64,000 nt of DNA. Origin: JAJZEO01 sp964350315. Its GTDB lineage: Bacteria > Chlamydiota > Chlamydiia > Chlamydiales > 2-12-FULL-49-11. The position numbers and the translations under genes were made by a program. The stretch lies in NCBI GenBank assembly GCA_964350315.1, contig CAYGJD010000002.1:108496-172495 (forward strand), given 5' to 3'. Position 1 is the first letter of the stretch; the number at the start of each line of letters is the position of its first letter. The notes below the pieces were generated by a model. The model was not told the origin of the DNA, did not search any database, and saw only the letters and a list, made by a program, of their open reading frames with translations. Shown here piece by piece: positions 26,253 to 35,290 of this stretch.

Positions 26253-27621
26253 TTTTATATTGATCTGACCTTTCGCCAACATCCTCATATTTCAATCCTC
26301 GCAGCGAATCAACTCGTTTTGAGATCTTTTTGCCAAAAACTTTTTTGAAAAATCGCGCGGCTGGTAAGACAATGTTTTTTCCGAGAATCTTTCTTTGTTT
26401 TTCAAAGAAGGCTTTAGATTTTTTACTCAAATATTGATCAATATAAAGAGATTCTATCTCCTCAACCGTAATTTTATCTGGATCAATAAAAGAATACCGA
26501 TGAGGGTTAAGTTTTGGTATATTCAAGGTGTATAAAGATACATTCACAGGATCTGGAGCAAGATATCCAAGCGGCACATCTCCAGCAAGATTTACTATAT
26601 CTCCTTTTGCTTGGAATATGTATAAATTTAATGGGTCGGCTCTACTTTTTACACCTTTGTTAAAATTTTCCCAAACACTTTTAGGAACACCTGGTGATTT
26701 ATAAAGCCAAAGGGAAGTAAGATCACGGGGATTATCTGAAATGCGCCACTGAGCTATTGTTCCACCTATACTATACCCTATTTCTTCATCAATTTTTCCC
26801 ACCACTTCATCAATTGTCTTTTGATAATATAACCCTGACTCATACCCAATTCTTCCAATTTCTGGTTCCATATCTGTCATGAGATATGATAGAAAATCAA
26901 GTCCACCGGGAGGAGAAGGAGACCCCCTTGTTACACGCAATTTTTTTAGTGACATGTATTTTGTAGCGGGCACTAAAATCATACAAATCTGCCCTTCACC
27001 AGTAACTAAGTGGGCTGTGATACGATAGTATTGTTTTTGCCCATTGACTATCGGTGCAGGTAAATAAGTCCCTACTTGAAGGTCTTCACAAGCAACATAA
27101 AAGCCTGCAAGCCTCTCATAATAATGAATCTGATTCAGATTGTGACTCTGAAGCCAAACAGACATTCGTTGCTTTGCAAACCAATATGGATCGTACTTGA
27201 AGCAAGAAAATGCAAAATGTGTAATTTTATGTATCTCTTGTTCAAGACTTGAGCGTTTTGTATCAAATTTTAAATCTTGGCCAAAAGGTTTTGAAATCGC
27301 TAAATAGAGTTGATCAAATAACTCAACAGGCAGATCCTCTGGGACAGAGTATTTAGCTATCTTTAACATGAGTTCATCGCTAAGAAATCCGGGCAGTTCG
27401 CCCTGCATTACTTCAAGCATGTCATATCGTAACACATCTGCTGAACCAATAACGATCTTTGCCAGATCCTTCATGCGATATTGGCTACTTTCTTTGATGT
27501 GCATCCGACTCATAATTTCATTGAGCCTTCGACTTCCTAACTTAAGGCTAAAATAGTCAGCCCAACCTTTTGGGGCAATCTCCGTAAAAAACAGATCATC
27601 ATCAAGAATAAATTCATCCAT
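26227..27621 (-). CDS. Lipase (class 3)-like alpha/beta hydrolase
   Basis: A 464-residue protein whose central part (~225-390) follows the class 3 lipase order: 'LRVTRGSPSPPGG' (like the FRGT strand), 'MTDMEPEIGRIGYESG', the nucleophile elbow 'GYSIGGTIAQW' near residue 282, 'LWLYKSPGVPKSVWENFN', the likely acid in 'AKGDIVNLAGDVPLGYL', and a possible catalytic histidine in 'NPHRYSFID'. The N-terminal ~200 residues are helical and unassigned; the C-terminus is basic. No signal peptide is seen. It should hydrolyse an ester, perhaps a lipid; the substrate is unknown. Confidence 0.62.
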   Translation of the reverse strand: MDEFILDDDLFFTEIAPKGWADYFSLKLGSRRLNEIMSRMHIKESSQYRMKDLAKIVIGSADVLRYDMLEVMQGELPGFLSDELMLKIAKYSVPEDLPVELFDQLYLAISKPFGQDLKFDTKRSSLEQEIHKITHFAFSCFKYDPYWFAKQRMSVWLQSHNLNQIHYYERLAGFYVACEDLQVGTYLPAPIVNGQKQYYRITAHLVTGEGQICMILVPATKYMSLKKLRVTRGSPSPPGGLDFLSYLMTDMEPEIGRIGYESGLYYQKTIDEVVGKIDEEIGYSIGGTIAQWRISDNPRDLTSLWLYKSPGVPKSVWENFNKGVKSRADPLNLYIFQAKGDIVNLAGDVPLGYLAPDPVNVSLYTLNIPKLNPHRYSFIDPDKITVEEIESLYIDQYLSKKSKAFFEKQRKILGKNIVLPAARFFKKVFGKKISKRVDSLRGLKYEDVGERSDQYKINHLENRH

Positions 27622-27648
27622 AATTGCACACTAAACGAGAATTTCTTT

Positions 27649-29031
27649 TTACGAAAGAGATCGTTTTTTAGTTCTCTCAGATGTAAGTAATTTATCAAAA
27701 AGAGATGTCTCTTTGCCTATCACACCAGCTAGAAAAAACAAACCTATAAGGTTAGGAAAAGCCATTAAACCATTCATTAGATTTGCAACTCCCCAAATAA
27801 TTTTTAAATTAAGGATCGCGCCTGGAAAGACTGCCAATGTATATAGAATTCTATAGGGAACAGTGCCTTTAACTCCAAATAGGTATTCACTGCACTTTTC
27901 TCCGTAGTAAGCCCAACCAAGAATTGTTGAATAAGCAAATGGAACAAGAGCGATCGTAACAATTAATCCACCATTTGGAATGACAGCATCGAATGCTCTT
28001 AATGCCAAAGCTGAACCATTTAAAACTTCTCCATTACTTCCTGTTTGTCCAATCACATTTGTCATCGCAATCACAAGACCTGTTAGCGTACATACAATTC
28101 CTGTTGTGATAAAGACACTTGACATCGACACAAGAGCTTGTCTTCCTGGAGAATCTGTCTTTGCTGCTGCTGCTGCTATTGGAGAAGAACCAAGGCCCGC
28201 CTCACTAGAAAAAATCCCTCTTGAAACACCAAATTGGATCGCAAGCATCACAGACGACCCAAGAAATCCACCTGCTGCTGCTTGACCTGTGAATGCCGTC
28301 TTAAATATAAGAGCAAATGCCATGGGTATTGCTTGATAGTTGCTCAATATGACAATCAAAGATCCAAGAATATAAAATATAGCCATCACAGGGACAACAA
28401 CACTTACAACTTTTCCAATACTTTTAATACCACCAATTAACGGTAGTCCAACTAAAACCATTAAAACAAATCCAATCCAGAGAGGATTCATCGATGGTAC
28501 GATTTCTATCAAAGCTCCTGCAACAGAATTTGACTGAATCATATTTCCTGTGCCAAAAGCAGTTAAAGCTGCTAGCGCAGCAAATAAAATAGCTAAAAAT
28601 TTACTCTTTAGCCCTTTTTCTAGATAGTACATCGGGCCACCGCACATCTCTCCATGCTCATCAATCACACGGTATTTAATCGCTAAGATGGCCTCACCAA
28701 ACTTTGTTGCCATTCCTAAAGCAGCTGCTACCCACATCCAAAATAAGGCGCCAAGCCCTCCAGTTGCTACTGCAGTTGCAACACCTGTAATACTTCCTAT
28801 TCCTATTGTTGCAGCGAGTGCAGTCATTAATGCTTGGAAATGAGAAATGTCGCCTTCTGCGCCATCATCATGCCTTGTGATAGCAAGTTTATGCGCATAC
28901 CAAAGATGTCTAAACTGAACGAATCTTGTCTTAACTGTAAGATAAATGCCAACGACCACAAGTAGGATTAAGAGTGGCGCTCCCCATACCCATCCATTTA
29001 AGCGATCAAGCCAATATAATGTTTTTTCCAT
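27649..29031 (-). CDS. Sodium:alanine symporter (AGCS family)
   Basis: A 460-residue inner-membrane transporter with about 11 hydrophobic segments. Family signatures are clear: 'YLTVKTRFVQFRHLWYA' at the N-terminus, 'TALAATIGIGSITGVATAVA', 'FWMWVAAALGMATKFGEAIL', 'GGPMYYLEKGLK', 'IFSSEAGLGSSPIAAAAAKT' and 'LGWAYYGEKCSEYLFG'. It should bring in alanine or glycine with sodium. Chlamydiae have a member of this family. It is 27 bases upstream of the lipase-like gene on the same strand, so they may be co-transcribed. Confidence 0.93.
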   Translation of the reverse strand: MEKTLYWLDRLNGWVWGAPLLILLVVVGIYLTVKTRFVQFRHLWYAHKLAITRHDDGAEGDISHFQALMTALAATIGIGSITGVATAVATGGLGALFWMWVAAALGMATKFGEAILAIKYRVIDEHGEMCGGPMYYLEKGLKSKFLAILFAALAALTAFGTGNMIQSNSVAGALIEIVPSMNPLWIGFVLMVLVGLPLIGGIKSIGKVVSVVVPVMAIFYILGSLIVILSNYQAIPMAFALIFKTAFTGQAAAGGFLGSSVMLAIQFGVSRGIFSSEAGLGSSPIAAAAAKTDSPGRQALVSMSSVFITTGIVCTLTGLVIAMTNVIGQTGSNGEVLNGSALALRAFDAVIPNGGLIVTIALVPFAYSTILGWAYYGEKCSEYLFGVKGTVPYRILYTLAVFPGAILNLKIIWGVANLMNGLMAFPNLIGLFFLAGVIGKETSLFDKLLTSERTKKRSLS

Positions 29032-29097
29032 GATTCAACACTTTCTAATTAAAGGGATATTATACCTAAGAAATTCTTCAAAATCCACTAAATTCGA

Positions 29098-30204
29098 TTA
29101 TGAAAGTAAGCGTCTTCGATAATCACCATATGGATAAGTATATAATTCCGCATATTTCCCGATATTTTCCTTATTTTCTAACCAACGAGTTTCAATAAGA
29201 CGCCTACCCTCCCTAGAAGCTTCTATAAAAGCATCTTCTGTTCTTAGTGTTTCTCTAATCTTAGTCAGCATCTCCTCACCTGTCTTGAATCGAATTGGTG
29301 CAATTGCATATGTGCACATATCTTGACATGCGATAGGAAGACCAAGAGCAGAGGCTTCTAAAAATTTAAGGTCTGACTTACATTCATTAAAACGATTTTC
29401 GTTCAGTGGTGCTATACACATATTAATATTTAACTTAGAAAGAAAATCAGGATAGGCATCCATGGTTTTCCAAGAATAATACTGCATATACCCCTTATCT
29501 TTATATGGAATCAAGTACATCGGCATTGCTCCAACAAATACCCATTCGAACTCTCCCATTGAACTTAATACTGCTTCTCTTACGTGAGAAAAGTCATCGA
29601 CAATGTCCTCAACTTTCATTGGTTCATGTTCAAAATGATTCGAAGATCCAGCAAATAATATTCTTGGTCGCGCGCGATTTTTTCGATAATTTCTTCGCAA
29701 CAGCTCTTCATCATAAACATGACCAATCCAAAATCTAGGGAGATAATTGGGTATTACCGTGATGTTTTTTTGTTTGGTATGTTCCAGATAGTAATCTCGA
29801 AGAGCATGTGTTGTAACTGTTACCTCATCACAAAGCTCCATAACTTCACGTATCTTCCAATTATCTTTAAGGTGTTCAAGGGCTTTACGTGCATGATTAA
29901 ATTTAGGAACCCCTTCTAGCAATAGACAATCATCAACTTCATAAATCAGACGAAACCGCAGACGCTCTTTTAACTGGCTTAATTTTTGAAAAAATTTCAA
30001 TTCATTCATAGAGCCTTTCTTCTGTATATGAACAACTGTGGCTAAAGCATACTCCATGATGTTTTTTGAAATAAAATCACTTTGAATAACTCTTATCTCT
30101 TGGCAAGTGTTAAGATGAAATCCCTGCCATAACATGCGCCAAAAAGCACATCCACCATCACCTTCATAATATTGAATTACTCTAACTTTTTCTTTCTCTG
30201 TCAT
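29098..30204 (-). CDS. Glycosyltransferase-like protein (GT-B, group 1 type)
   Basis: I start this 368-residue protein at the ATG at 30204, preceded by 'AGGAAAG'; the frame is open further upstream to 30321 but that would run into the divergent aroG-like gene. The C-terminal half carries a GT4-like donor-site pattern: 'ARPRILFAGSSNHFEHEP', 'INMCIAPLNENRFNECKSD' and 'LKFLEASALGLPIAC'. The N-terminal half has 'YYEGDGGCAFWRML' and 'RLIYEVDDCLLLEG'. It likely moves a sugar onto a lipid or polysaccharide; donor and acceptor cannot be told. Confidence 0.72.
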   Translation of the reverse strand: MTEKEKVRVIQYYEGDGGCAFWRMLWQGFHLNTCQEIRVIQSDFISKNIMEYALATVVHIQKKGSMNELKFFQKLSQLKERLRFRLIYEVDDCLLLEGVPKFNHARKALEHLKDNWKIREVMELCDEVTVTTHALRDYYLEHTKQKNITVIPNYLPRFWIGHVYDEELLRRNYRKNRARPRILFAGSSNHFEHEPMKVEDIVDDFSHVREAVLSSMGEFEWVFVGAMPMYLIPYKDKGYMQYYSWKTMDAYPDFLSKLNINMCIAPLNENRFNECKSDLKFLEASALGLPIACQDMCTYAIAPIRFKTGEEMLTKIRETLRTEDAFIEASREGRRLIETRWLENKENIGKYAELYTYPYGDYRRRLLS

Positions 30205-30270
30205 ATCTTTCCTATACTCCCCTAAAATAATAACTGCAAAAAAAAAACAAAATTTGTCATTGTATAGATC

Positions 30271-31311
30271 ATGAATAGTAAAAACACAATTTTGCCCCCA
30301 AAAGAACTTTTCAAAGAGCATCTGCTCTATGAGCGTGAATTTAAATTAGTTAAACGGTACAGGCAGATTGCAAAAAGGCTCTTTGCAAGAGAAGATCATC
30401 GCATCCCAATTATTGTCGGCCCTTGTTCAATTCACTCTTTCGACAGTGCAATTCAATATGCAGCCCTCCTTAAATCTATGTTTGCAGAAGTATCAGAAAC
30501 TCTTTTTCCCATTATGCGAGTATATGTTGAAAAACCACGAACAACAACTGGATGGAAAGGTCTTCTATACGATCCTTATTTAGATGGCTCAAATGACATT
30601 AGTACCGGCATTAGAACAACTAGAGCTCTTCTGATCCAACTTGCGCGCATGGGAGTTCCAACAGCAACAGAATTTGTAAACCCATTAACTGCAATATACT
30701 TTAAAGACCTCATCACATGGGGATTTGTTGGAGCAAGAACAACTTCTTCACAAATACACCGTGAATTTGCCTCTTCTCTTGAATTTCCTATTGGATTTAA
30801 AAATAATACCGATGGAAATATCCAAATTGCTATTGATAGCATCATTTCAACAAGAGCAAAACACACGTTTATTTCTCTAAATAAAGAGGGCTCGCCCTCC
30901 ATCATTCATTCTAAAGGGAATCAATTTTCCCATCTTGTTTTACGTGGAAGCGACATTTCTACAAATTTCGATGCAACTAGCCTTGAGAATGCCAACTCTT
31001 TGCAAAAGAAGTGCAACTTAGGATCAAGGATATTAGTTGATTGCGCACATGGAAATAGCAGAAAAAGTCCTCTAAAACAAAAGGAAGTCTTTTTTGAGGT
31101 TGCAGAAGAACTTGCCTCAGGCAATCAAAATATTATGGGTATAATGCTCGAAAGTTTTATTGATGAAGGGTGTCAAATATTTAACTACTCTAAACCAATC
31201 TCTTCAACAATTTCAATTACCGATCCATGTATTAGCTGGGATGACACAGAAACACTACTTCGTTGGCTAAATAACTCATTGAAGAAAAAGAGCCAGCTTC
31301 TCACCGTTTAG
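30271..31311 (+). CDS. 3-deoxy-7-phosphoheptulonate (DAHP) synthase, class I
   Basis: A 346-residue AroF/G/H-type enzyme that joins phosphoenolpyruvate and erythrose 4-phosphate, the first step of the shikimate pathway. Motifs: 'IIVGPCSIHSF' (metal-ligand cysteine), 'VEKPRTTTGWKGLLYDP' (PEP site), 'GVPTATEFVNPLTA', 'VGARTTSSQIHREFAS', 'GFKNNTDGN' and 'ILVDCAHGNS'. Length is normal for this class. No ribosome site is evident before the ATG. It is divergent from the glycosyltransferase gene and stands apart from other aro genes in this window. Confidence 0.93.
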   Translation: MNSKNTILPPKELFKEHLLYEREFKLVKRYRQIAKRLFAREDHRIPIIVGPCSIHSFDSAIQYAALLKSMFAEVSETLFPIMRVYVEKPRTTTGWKGLLYDPYLDGSNDISTGIRTTRALLIQLARMGVPTATEFVNPLTAIYFKDLITWGFVGARTTSSQIHREFASSLEFPIGFKNNTDGNIQIAIDSIISTRAKHTFISLNKEGSPSIIHSKGNQFSHLVLRGSDISTNFDATSLENANSLQKKCNLGSRILVDCAHGNSRKSPLKQKEVFFEVAEELASGNQNIMGIMLESFIDEGCQIFNYSKPISSTISITDPCISWDDTETLLRWLNNSLKKKSQLLTV

Positions 31312-31323
31312 TTTTGATAAACC

Positions 31324-31791
31324 CTATTCTTTAGGTTGTGATTCATTTAAATTCAAGATGTTAATCCACATTTTTTGCTTGAAGACGTCCACAGATTTTC
31401 CATCTTTATCTAATAATTCTGCACGATAAGAATAAAATCCCTTTGTATCCTTAAATTTTTTATCCAAAACATCAAATCCAAACGCTCCTAACCTAAAATT
31501 GATTGGGTGTTCGACTTCATCTGTAGTTAAATCTCTATAGATAACTTGTAACTTTATCTTCATTCCTGTGGGATCTATTGAAAAAGGAAGACGCCATGAA
31601 ACAAAAAGTTTCTCTCCTTTTGGAGGGTTGAGTCCTTTAGGATCGGGCGTTTCTGCATAAGTTGACGCTAAACTTGTTTTGTCAATCGGGACTTTTCGGA
31701 CACTAACATAGTTGGAGTGGCAACCACTTAGGAAAAAACAGAGTGCAAAATAGAGGGTGAACAAACTATACTTATACATAATTCTAAGCAT
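31324..31791 (-). CDS. Putative lipoprotein, 155 aa
   Basis: Not recognised. The N-terminus is a signal sequence ending in a classical lipobox 'FLSGC', so it should be an exported lipoprotein. The mature part is beta-rich ('EKLFVSWRLPFSID', 'IKLQVIYRDLTTDEVE', 'YSYRAELLDKDGKSV'), consistent with an immunoglobulin-like sandwich. A second ATG four codons in (31779) could be the real start. It diverges from the Nudix gene with only 8 bases between and converges with the DAHP synthase gene. Confidence 0.68.
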   Translation of the reverse strand: MLRIMYKYSLFTLYFALCFFLSGCHSNYVSVRKVPIDKTSLASTYAETPDPKGLNPPKGEKLFVSWRLPFSIDPTGMKIKLQVIYRDLTTDEVEHPINFRLGAFGFDVLDKKFKDTKGFYSYRAELLDKDGKSVDVFKQKMWINILNLNESQPKE

Positions 31792-31799
31792 TATATGAA

Positions 31800-32318
31800 A
31801 TGGCGCGATTGATGTCTAATAAGATCAAAAGTGTCTTTGGAATAGTTTTTTCTGAAGACAAAAAATCTATGCTCATGGTGAAAAGACGAGACATACCAAT
31901 TTGGGTTTTTCCAGGTGGGGGCGTTGAAGAGGGTGAAACACTTGAAAATGCTTGCCTTCGTGAGCTTGAGGAAGAAACAGGATACTCGTGTAAAATCATC
32001 CGTAAAATATGCGAATATGATCACAAAAAAGTCTGGCCTATTCGTGCTGCCCTATTTGAATGTGCAATCATCAAAGGAGAAGCAAAAATTACTGATGAAA
32101 CAAGGGGGATCAATTTTTTTCCCTTAGATAAGAGCCCTAAACCCTTCCTTCCCATATTCAAAGAATTTATTGAACATTCTTTTTTACCCCCAATTAGCAC
32201 CCCTCAAACACTCAAAAGTGTCCATTGGCAAGGAGCATTAAAATTATTATTATTAAACCCAATAATAACTATACGTTTTCTTCTAACTAGAATAGGTTTA
32301 CATATAAACAGTAAGTAA
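31800..32318 (+). CDS. Nudix hydrolase
   Basis: A 172-residue protein with a full Nudix box, GX5EX7REXEEXG, in 'GVEEGETLENACLRELEEET' and the following GY. The preceding 'VFPGGG' is typical. It should cleave a nucleoside diphosphate linked to another group; substrate unknown. The C-terminal ~60 residues are hydrophobic/basic ('LKLLLLNPIITIRFLLTRIG') and unusual for a small Nudix protein, possibly a membrane-binding helix. The next gene starts 17 bases on, so both may form an operon. Confidence 0.85.
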   Translation: MARLMSNKIKSVFGIVFSEDKKSMLMVKRRDIPIWVFPGGGVEEGETLENACLRELEEETGYSCKIIRKICEYDHKKVWPIRAALFECAIIKGEAKITDETRGINFFPLDKSPKPFLPIFKEFIEHSFLPPISTPQTLKSVHWQGALKLLLLNPIITIRFLLTRIGLHINSK

Positions 32319-32335
32319 TTATAATATTTATAATT

Positions 32336-33733
32336 ATGACTACACCCCTTCATAACTCCTATGCCGGCTGGATGCCAGATGAGCTTCCAAATGGCCTTAA
32401 AGATCCTCAAATCAAAATTGGTATTGAGGCATTTTGCGCAACCGGAAACAAAGGAATGAGAACGACCTGGAGCGGCGGCCTAAAGCAAATGGGGTTACTC
32501 GAGAAGGTGTTCTTCTGGGCGCTTGAATTTTTCGGAATTTCTACCTCTGCTAGAAAAGAGAATGTCCAATATCAATTCATTAAATTACTCTATATAGCAA
32601 GCATGCGAGATCTAATTACTGGCAATACGGAAAAATCTTTAACTACATACCAAATTAACAACCTTCTAATCGGTGTTTCTGAGGCAATTAAATCACGCCA
32701 CAACCCTTCTAAACTACGCACTTCTCTCTTTAAGTTCACTCAGAACCACGAAGTAAAACCGAATGTTTTTCTAAGACTTATCAACAAAAAAATGCCCGTG
32801 AACCTTTATACAAGAAGCGCTGACTTCGGTATTTCTCATCTACAATATGCATCTACAATCAAGTTGCCTTGTGCATTCATTATAGAACCTGAAATCCAAC
32901 AGGCTCTTTCATGCATTGAATTAGGTTTTGAAATATCAGATGAATTTTGCATCAAATTTGTTGAAGTTTTAAGAAATCAAGATGAGGCGTTTAAGGAAGT
33001 TAAACTAACTCCTCTAGAAAAACAAAAAGTAGATGTCATTTTACGACAAGCACTCAGAGCTCTTGCTAAAAAGAAGCGCTTTTCGGAAGCTGCTGCTACT
33101 GTTAATGAGTTAAGACCACGACTTCTTGAACAAAAAAAAACCACGCCAGCAGAAACCCTGCAATTAGCTCTAATTTCTATTTGTCAAAACAAAACAACTA
33201 AGCTCTCAACAAACGAGCAGCTGTTAAAGGAAATTAAAGAGACAAAAGATGACACACTCGATCCTGAGGAACTAGCAACATACTTGATTCTACTTCTTGA
33301 AGAATCTGTTCAAGATTACACGCAACAACTCATCAAAGAAAATCATATTGTGACAGAAATACAACTTGGTCTGAGCAATCTAATTCGATACTATCCAGAG
33401 CGTGCTACTCATGCACTTGTTCAGCTGTTTCATATTGGGTTTGAATCTCCTGAACTAGACCTACAAGTCTTAACAAGAGCTATGAATGATCTCTACATCG
33501 AATATGGGGCAGAAAGTCTTGAATGGATATCGTTAGCTCAAGCTGCTTACTCGTATGCTGAAAGAAAGGAAATTCTACGAGAACTCATAGCTGATCCTTC
33601 AACAAGAAATCGAATTGCATATGCATTAGAAAAAGATGAATTGAATGAAGATCTTAGAAAAATCGAGCTCTTAACCACATTTTTAGGGACAGATCTAACC
33701 GCTACAGAAGAGATTCTACTAGAAACTATGTAA
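32336..33733 (+). CDS. Hypothetical helical protein, 465 aa
   Basis: Not recognised. The protein is almost entirely helical with no signal peptide and one amphipathic/hydrophobic stretch 'LLEKVFFWALEFFGIS' near residue 54-70. Charged helical segments recur ('LTPLEKQKVDVILRQAL', 'EELATYLILLLEESVQDY'), suggesting an alpha-solenoid. The gene lies 17 bases after the Nudix gene. A TATAAT hexamer just upstream could give it its own promoter. It converges with fumC with 3 bases between stops. A lineage-specific protein is likely. Confidence 0.55.
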   Translation: MTTPLHNSYAGWMPDELPNGLKDPQIKIGIEAFCATGNKGMRTTWSGGLKQMGLLEKVFFWALEFFGISTSARKENVQYQFIKLLYIASMRDLITGNTEKSLTTYQINNLLIGVSEAIKSRHNPSKLRTSLFKFTQNHEVKPNVFLRLINKKMPVNLYTRSADFGISHLQYASTIKLPCAFIIEPEIQQALSCIELGFEISDEFCIKFVEVLRNQDEAFKEVKLTPLEKQKVDVILRQALRALAKKKRFSEAAATVNELRPRLLEQKKTTPAETLQLALISICQNKTTKLSTNEQLLKEIKETKDDTLDPEELATYLILLLEESVQDYTQQLIKENHIVTEIQLGLSNLIRYYPERATHALVQLFHIGFESPELDLQVLTRAMNDLYIEYGAESLEWISLAQAAYSYAERKEILRELIADPSTRNRIAYALEKDELNEDLRKIELLTTFLGTDLTATEEILLETM

Positions 33734-33736
33734 TTA

Positions 33737-35155
33737 CTATGACGGATCAATATGCTTCTTAGGTTGCGTCATCTCATGTGGTTTCACCATCTCTTTAAAT
33801 TGCTCTTTTGTCAAAAAGCCCAACTGAACGGCAGCTTCTCTCAGAGTTAATCCTTCTTCATGAGCAGTCTTAGCAATTTTTGCCGACTTTTCATATCCAA
33901 TATGTTGATTGAGCGCTGTAACAAGCATAAGAGTATTGTGTAGGTGTTGATCAATCACACCTTTGTCTGCTTCTATTCCAAGTAAACAGAATTTTGTAAA
34001 ATTAAGGGCAGCATCTCCTAATAATCTAATCGACTGAATCATATTATAGGCAAGGATTGGACGAAAGGTATTCAATTGGAGATGACCATTTGATCCAGCA
34101 ATTCCACACGCGACATCATTCCCCATCACTTGGGCTGCAACCTGAGTCATCATCTCACACTGAGTGGGATTTACTTTTCCTGGCATGATTGATGAACCTG
34201 GCTCATTCGCAGGAAGACGCAATTCTCCTATACCACACCTTGGACCAGAACCAAGAAGTCTAATATCATTGGCAATTTTCATATAAGCTACAGCAACAGT
34301 TCTGAGCGCACCGGACAAGGATACAAGGCGATCCATTGAACCAATTGCCTCAAATTTGTTTGGTGATGAAATAAACTCAACCCCTGATAACTCCGAAATT
34401 TTCTTTGCAACAAGATCTGCAAATTCAACTCTTGTATTAAGTCCTGTTCCAACTGCTGTTCCACCTAGTGGAACCTGAGATGCATTTCTTGTCGCATCTT
34501 CAACATCTGAGATCGCATTTTTCATTTGCATAGCAAAGCCTGAAAATTCTTGGCCAAGAGTAAGCGGAACAGCATCCATTAGATGGGTTCTTCCACATTT
34601 AGTGATCTCTTTAAATTCTTCTGCTTTTAAAGAGAGTGCATCATAGAAAATTCTAAGATTTGGAATCATTTTTTTCTGTATTTTCACACAAATTGCAGTA
34701 ATTATTGCCGTAGGAAAAACATCATTTGATGATTGGGATCGATTCACATGATCGTTTGGATGAACAGGAGCTTTACTTCCAATTTCAGACCCAACCTTCA
34801 TGTTGGCTACATTGCTAATCACTTCATTGAGATTCATGTTTGTCTGAGTTCCAGAGCCTGTCTGCCAGACAACAAGGGGGAAATGGTCATCTAACTTACC
34901 TGAGATCACCTCATCACAAGCATATATAAGTAAATCCCGCATGTCTTGATCGATAAGCTTTAAATCATAATTCACTATTGCAGCAGCTTTTTTCACAAGA
35001 GCTAGGGAATGAATAACTTCTACCGGCATGAGCTCTCGCCCTACCTTGAAGTTTTCAAATGATCGCTGAGTTTGAGCGCCCCATAACTTATCACTTGGGA
35101 CATTCATAGACCCCATAGTGTCATGTTCTTTTCTTATTTTCTCATCCATATTCAC
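33737..35155 (-). CDS. fumC: Fumarate hydratase class II
   Basis: A 472-residue member of the fumarase/aspartase superfamily catalysing fumarate to malate in the TCA cycle. Signatures: 'DKLWGAQTQRSFENF', 'VVWQTGSGTQTNMNLNEV', 'HPNDHVNRSQSSNDVFPTA', 'GRTHLMDAVPLTLGQEFSG', and the superfamily signature loop 'GSSIMPGKVNPTQCEM'. Class II enzymes need no iron-sulfur cluster. Length is normal. Its 5' region is shared with the end of the V-ATPase operon. Confidence 0.95.
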   Translation of the reverse strand: MNMDEKIRKEHDTMGSMNVPSDKLWGAQTQRSFENFKVGRELMPVEVIHSLALVKKAAAIVNYDLKLIDQDMRDLLIYACDEVISGKLDDHFPLVVWQTGSGTQTNMNLNEVISNVANMKVGSEIGSKAPVHPNDHVNRSQSSNDVFPTAIITAICVKIQKKMIPNLRIFYDALSLKAEEFKEITKCGRTHLMDAVPLTLGQEFSGFAMQMKNAISDVEDATRNASQVPLGGTAVGTGLNTRVEFADLVAKKISELSGVEFISSPNKFEAIGSMDRLVSLSGALRTVAVAYMKIANDIRLLGSGPRCGIGELRLPANEPGSSIMPGKVNPTQCEMMTQVAAQVMGNDVACGIAGSNGHLQLNTFRPILAYNMIQSIRLLGDAALNFTKFCLLGIEADKGVIDQHLHNTLMLVTALNQHIGYEKSAKIAKTAHEEGLTLREAAVQLGFLTKEQFKEMVKPHEMTQPKKHIDPS

Positions 35156-35255
35156 TACCCTACATAGAGTAAAGGGTTCTGATCAAGAGAATTCACAAAC
35201 GACTCATTACTAACCGGAAGCGTGAAAATATTGTCATTAAAATGAAACGTCTTAC

Positions 35256-35285
35256 TAGCTTGCCACTACAAGTAATGACAAGCTA
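35256..35285 (-). terminator. Terminator of the V-ATPase operon
   Basis: Just downstream of atpK, the minus-strand RNA can fold TAGCTTG with CAAGCTA (7 bp), continued by a U-G pair and CATTAC with GTAGTG, giving a hairpin of about a dozen pairs. A T-rich stretch (TTTCATTTTAATG) follows after a short gap. It separates the V-ATPase operon from fumC. Confidence 0.55.
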
Positions 35286-35290
35286 ATAAA

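Noticed and set aside
14000..27700. Prophage or insertion-sequence island to explain the unknown genes
   Set aside because: No integrase, transposase, terminal repeats or phage structural genes were seen, and base composition looks like the rest of the window.
29098..30321. Longer start of the glycosyltransferase at 30321
   Set aside because: It would overlap the divergent DAHP synthase gene by 51 bases; the ATG at 30204 has a good ribosome site and the first 39 residues look non-conserved.
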